Source of the DNA: Anaerolineales bacterium
Lineage (GTDB): Bacteria > Chloroflexota > Anaerolineae > Anaerolineales > JABWBV01
Assembly (NCBI GenBank): GCA_020634875.1
Contig: JACKAX010000016.1
Span: 4,438 to 68,437, forward strand
Direction of reading: 5' to 3'
DNA: 64,000 bases
Position numbers and translations under genes: made by a program. The notes below the pieces were generated by a model, which saw nothing but the letters and a program-made list of their open reading frames with translations, had not been told where the DNA came from and ran no database searches. Each line of letters starts with the position of its first letter. The first letter of the stretch is position 1. This document shows positions 61,150-64,000 of this stretch, in pieces.

Positions 61150-61160
61150 ATTTATCCTCC

Positions 61161-61201
61161 AACGCAATACGAACTACTTACTCCGTATTGCGTATTGCGT
61201 T
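61161..61201. repeat. Inverted repeat in the hdrA-mvhD gap
   Basis: AACGCAATAC (61161-61170) and GTATTGCGTT (61192-61201) are perfect 10-bp arms. The right arm overlaps a tandem GTATTGCGTATTGCGT and the hdrA stop codon. With the pair at 59577-59636, it makes structured linkers at two gaps of this operon. Confidence 0.55.
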
Positions 61202-63242
61202 AGGCCATGACAGGCTCCGGAACACGCAGGTGATCAAGGTTCAACATCAACAGCCCTTCGATTTGCGCCAGGACCTGCTCGTTGCTGAAGCCAGTCCCTG
61301 TAATCGCCCCTGCCGGACAAGCGGCAACACAAGTGCCACAGCCCTGACAGAGCGCGGGGTTGATTTCCGTAACCATACGATCTTCGTGGAAAGTGATGGC
61401 GTTGAATGGGCAAAGGGCGTTGCAGATGCGGCAACCAGAGCATTTCGCTTCGATAACGCTGGCCCGCACGGGTTCGAGGGTGATCTGGCCTTTGTGGATG
61501 TACGACAACACCCGGGCAGAAGCCGCCGAACCCTGCGAAACCGTCGCGGGGATGTCTTTCGGACCGGTCGCGCACCCGGCGATGAAGATGCCTTCTGTCA
61601 TCGTAGCGACAGGGTCGAGTTTCGGGTGTTTCTCGATGAACCAGCCATTATGACTGCACGAAATCCCGAACTTCTTCGCCACTTCGTTCGAGTCCGCACG
61701 GGGTTCAAGAGCGATAGACAGGATCGCCATATCCACCGGGATACGGCGTTGTTTGCCTGCCAGGGTATCTTCTACTTGAATGATCAGCTTACCCTCTTCG
61801 CCAGGGAGCCGGGCGGCATCCGTGATTTCAGCCACTTTGCCGCGCACGAAGAGTGTGCCTTCTTCCAACACACGTTGGTAGAACTCGTCATAGTCTTTCG
61901 CAGGGGTCCGCAGGTCAATGTAGAAGTTGTAAACTGTCGCGCCCGTGCGCTCGTGAACGAGGTGGGCAAATTTCAGGCTCTGCATACAGCAGATCGCCGA
62001 GCAGTAGTTATTGTAGTTGCGGTCACGGCTCCCTACACAATGGACAATCCCCACCGATTGAGGTTTGGTTTTGCCATCGCGGAGGACAATGTCTCCGTTG
62101 GTAGGCCCGGCAGCGTTGGACATGCGCTCAAATTCCAGGCTGGTGAAAACGTTGGCGAGGCGTCCATATCCGTAATGGGGAATGCGGCGTGGATCGAATA
62201 CGTCGTAACCAGTTGCCAGAATAATATTGCCGACTTCCACGGTCATGATTTCTTCCTTCTGGTTGAAGTCAATACACTTCGTCGGGCAGAATTTTTCACA
62301 GGCTTTACATGTGCCTTTCTCAAAGTAGATACAGTTTTCGGTGTCAATGACCGGCCACTTGGGAACAGCCTGGGCGAATGGGGTGTAGATCGCCTTGCGA
62401 TAACCCAACCCCACTTCAAAGCGCTCATCAATAACTTTCTTTGGGCACTTCTCCCAGCAGATGCCACAGCCGGTGCAATCTTTTTCATGGAGGTAGCGGG
62501 GTTTCTTGCGAATGGTGACAAGGAAGTTGCCCACGTAGCCATCCACTTTTTCGACCTCGCTATAGGTCAGCATAGTGATGTTCGGGTGCATCCCCACGTC
62601 GCTCATCCGAGGAGTGAGGATACAGGCGGCACAATCTAATGTTGGGAAGGTTTTGTCAAACTGGGCCATGTGCCCGCCGATGGACGGTTCGCGTTCGACA
62701 AGGTACACATGATAGCCAGAGTCGGCGATTTCGAGGGCGGCTTGAATCCCGGCGATACCGCCCCCCACGATCAGGGTATTGGGGTTGATTGGGACGCGGA
62801 GCGGTTCGAGCGGGACATGCTGCCGGACGCGTTCCACCCCGCCGGAGACCATCGCTTTTGCCTTCGCGGTGGCCTCGCCTTTGTCCGTGTGTACCCACGA
62901 AACCTGTTCGCGGATGGAGACCATCTCGCACAGGTAGGGGTTCATCCCCGCGCGGTTGCACGCGCCGCGGAAGGTTTTCTCGTGCAGGTGGGGCGAACAC
63001 GCGGCGACAACGACGCGGTTCAGCCCCTCGCGTTGGATGTCAGCCTCGATCAATTCCTGCCCCAGGCTAGAGCACATGAATTTATAATCGCGGGCCACAA
63101 CTACACCGCGCTCCCCCAATTCTTCTTTGGCGAATGTTGCCACATCTTCAACATTCACCATTTGGGCGATGTTTGAGCCGCAGTGACAGACATAAACGCC
63201 AATGCGTTCTTCGTTTTGTCCAGTTTTCTTTTCATCGTTCAT
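61200..63242 (-). CDS. hdrA: Heterodisulfide reductase-type subunit A (HdrA)
   Basis: This is a 680-residue flavoprotein with several iron-sulfur sites. An N-terminal cluster-binding part (VYVCHCGSNIA; FMCSSLGQELI; AACSPHLHEKTF) is followed by a GGGIAGIQAALEIADSGYHV FAD-binding Rossmann fold and CAACILTPRM. Two [4Fe-4S] motifs (CTGCGICWEKCP; TCKACEKFCP) come next, then the rest of the FAD domain. Two C-terminal ferredoxin motifs follow (CSGCRICNALCP; CQGCGTCVAACP). The FAD is the proposed bifurcation site in Mvh-Hdr complexes. It overlaps hdrB by 4 nt. Confidence 0.93.
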   Translation of the reverse strand: MNDEKKTGQNEERIGVYVCHCGSNIAQMVNVEDVATFAKEELGERGVVVARDYKFMCSSLGQELIEADIQREGLNRVVVAACSPHLHEKTFRGACNRAGMNPYLCEMVSIREQVSWVHTDKGEATAKAKAMVSGGVERVRQHVPLEPLRVPINPNTLIVGGGIAGIQAALEIADSGYHVYLVEREPSIGGHMAQFDKTFPTLDCAACILTPRMSDVGMHPNITMLTYSEVEKVDGYVGNFLVTIRKKPRYLHEKDCTGCGICWEKCPKKVIDERFEVGLGYRKAIYTPFAQAVPKWPVIDTENCIYFEKGTCKACEKFCPTKCIDFNQKEEIMTVEVGNIILATGYDVFDPRRIPHYGYGRLANVFTSLEFERMSNAAGPTNGDIVLRDGKTKPQSVGIVHCVGSRDRNYNNYCSAICCMQSLKFAHLVHERTGATVYNFYIDLRTPAKDYDEFYQRVLEEGTLFVRGKVAEITDAARLPGEEGKLIIQVEDTLAGKQRRIPVDMAILSIALEPRADSNEVAKKFGISCSHNGWFIEKHPKLDPVATMTEGIFIAGCATGPKDIPATVSQGSAASARVLSYIHKGQITLEPVRASVIEAKCSGCRICNALCPFNAITFHEDRMVTEINPALCQGCGTCVAACPAGAITGTGFSNEQVLAQIEGLLMLNLDHLRVPEPVMA

Positions 63243-64000
63243 TGCTGCCCTCCTCCATTTTCTGGCATTCTCGGCATAGGAAGCCCGGTTTCCTTTTTAC
63301 GCGGACCACGCGGAGAAGGTTTTTCTTCTGGAACTTCCACCCCAATTTTCTCCAGCGCGGGACCGGCATTAACCAGTTCCGTGCCAAAGCCGAGGGTCTC
63401 TGCGTCCAAGCCGAAGGCCAAACCCATCAACTGGGTAAAGAACAGGATGGGCATGTGGTAGTTGGTTTTGAAATAGTGATTGGTTTCCGTCTGGTACGCA
63501 TCAATGTTCAGTTGGCACATCGGGCAGAGCGTGACCATTAAGTCGGCTTCATACTGATCGGCGGCGTGAACCAGCCGGCGAATCAGCTCAAAGGCAGTTT
63601 CGGGGCTGATCTGGGTCATGTGCCCGCCACAGCAGTGAGTCTTGAGTGGGTAATCAATCACTTCCGCGCCTAACGCCTTGAGAAGGTGGTCTAACTCAGT
63701 AGGATATTCGGGGTTTGACCAGCGGTGTTCGTAATCCGGGCGGGGAACCATACATCCCAGGTAAGGGGCAACCCGCAAACCGCTTAAGGGACGAACGACT
63801 TTCGCTCGCACTGCGTCCAGCCCCACATCGTTGATGATGACATCAAGAAAATGACGGATGGTCAGCGTGCCGGGTTTATATTTCAGGCCACCTGCCGCGA
63901 GCGCCTGGTTCACTCGTTCGCCGAGGATCGGGCGTTCACGCATGTAATAATCAGCCTTAGCCAGGTTCAGATAACACGCGCTACACGGTGCAACAACCGT
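63239..64000 (-). CDS. hdrB: Heterodisulfide reductase-type subunit B (HdrB), N-terminus beyond the right edge
   Basis: The open frame continues to the window edge beyond the first internal Met at 63943. It begins TVVAPCSACYLNLAKADY and shows the CCG-domain cysteines: CSACYLN near the edge, YLGCMVPRP, THCCGGH and LCPMCQLN. HdrB carries the unusual noncubane [4Fe-4S] clusters that reduce disulfides. About 35-40 N-terminal residues are probably missing. A Pro/Lys-rich tail (KIGVEVPEEKPSPRGPRKK) follows the catalytic part. HdrC is expected just outside the window. Confidence 0.9.
   Translation of the reverse strand, partial: TVVAPCSACYLNLAKADYYMRERPILGERVNQALAAGGLKYKPGTLTIRHFLDVIINDVGLDAVRAKVVRPLSGLRVAPYLGCMVPRPDYEHRWSNPEYPTELDHLLKALGAEVIDYPLKTHCCGGHMTQISPETAFELIRRLVHAADQYEADLMVTLCPMCQLNIDAYQTETNHYFKTNYHMPILFFTQLMGLAFGLDAETLGFGTELVNAGPALEKIGVEVPEEKPSPRGPRKKETGLPMPRMPENGGGQQ

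Noticed and set aside
61131..62639. A 502-residue open frame on the plus strand
   Set aside because: It is antisense to hdrA, whose cluster and FAD motifs are unmistakable. The long antisense frame follows from codon bias, has no ribosome binding site and no domain.

Overview
The window reads as chromosomal DNA of an uncultivated-type Chloroflexota, most likely Anaerolineae. This is inferred from gene content: DUF5667/sigma pair, Chloroflexi-style secreted proteins ending in YLPFVxK/R, PhnD/PhnE-type transporter, Hox and Mvh/Hdr hydrogenases. There is no rRNA, tRNA, CRISPR array, transposase or prophage gene to settle the taxonomy. GC content is moderate, with a few AT-rich islands (about 1.5-1.8 kb, 20.2-20.5 kb, 41.2-42.7 kb).

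Layout. 1-9.9 kb: partial alpha/beta hydrolase, Gfo/Idh/MocA oxidoreductase, a LolD/FtsX-like/adaptor ABC efflux operon, a zinc-dependent phospholipase-like protein, an FMN split-barrel protein, an M14 carboxypeptidase and a stand-alone E-set domain. 10-19.6 kb: an exopolysaccharide locus (two GT4s, O-antigen ligase-like protein, processive GT2, phosphoglycosyl transferase, winged-helix/nucleotidyltransferase-like protein, B12-binding radical SAM enzyme, sugar dehydrogenase-like lipoprotein). 19.6-25.5 kb: a single-domain PAS protein, a TetR regulator with a probable operator shared with the next gene, a tetraheme cytochrome, and a sigma factor with its DUF5667 partner. 25.7-31.2 kb: an orphan ABC-2 permease, then a yybP-ykoY manganese riboswitch controlling a P-type ATPase, followed by a CDF transporter fused to a methyltransferase. 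31.3-35.1 kb: two lipoproteins, an HD protein and a SanA/ElyC-like protein. 35.3-40.9 kb (minus strand): an unusual ABC importer operon combining a HisM-type permease, a tandem amino-acid/phosphonate binding lipoprotein, a PhnC ATPase and a greatly expanded PhnE.

41.3-64 kb: an AT-rich TPR gene with an apparent frameshift, then an all-minus-strand hydrogenase region. One block is hypAB-hoxEFUYH plus a maturation protease, giving an NAD-linked group 3d [NiFe] hydrogenase. The other is hdrB-hdrA-mvhD-mvhG-mvhA, giving a group 3c hydrogenase coupled to heterodisulfide-reductase-type electron bifurcation. Between them lie a second maturation protease, a cNMP-binding protein, membrane proteins, an LLM oxidoreductase operon and two secreted proteins. 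Together they suggest an anaerobe that moves electrons between H2, NAD(H) and ferredoxin or a low-potential disulfide acceptor.

Recurring sequence themes. (i) Several genes have a promoter -10 box 6-8 nt before the ATG and no Shine-Dalgarno, as expected for leaderless mRNAs. (ii) Many intergenic gaps hold long, often perfect hairpins flanked by A and T tracts, several centred on GTAC. (iii) A palindromic repeat of about 105 bp occurs twice in opposite orientation. Many start codons were moved downstream of the longest possible ORF, guided by ribosome binding sites, lipoboxes or promoter overlap.
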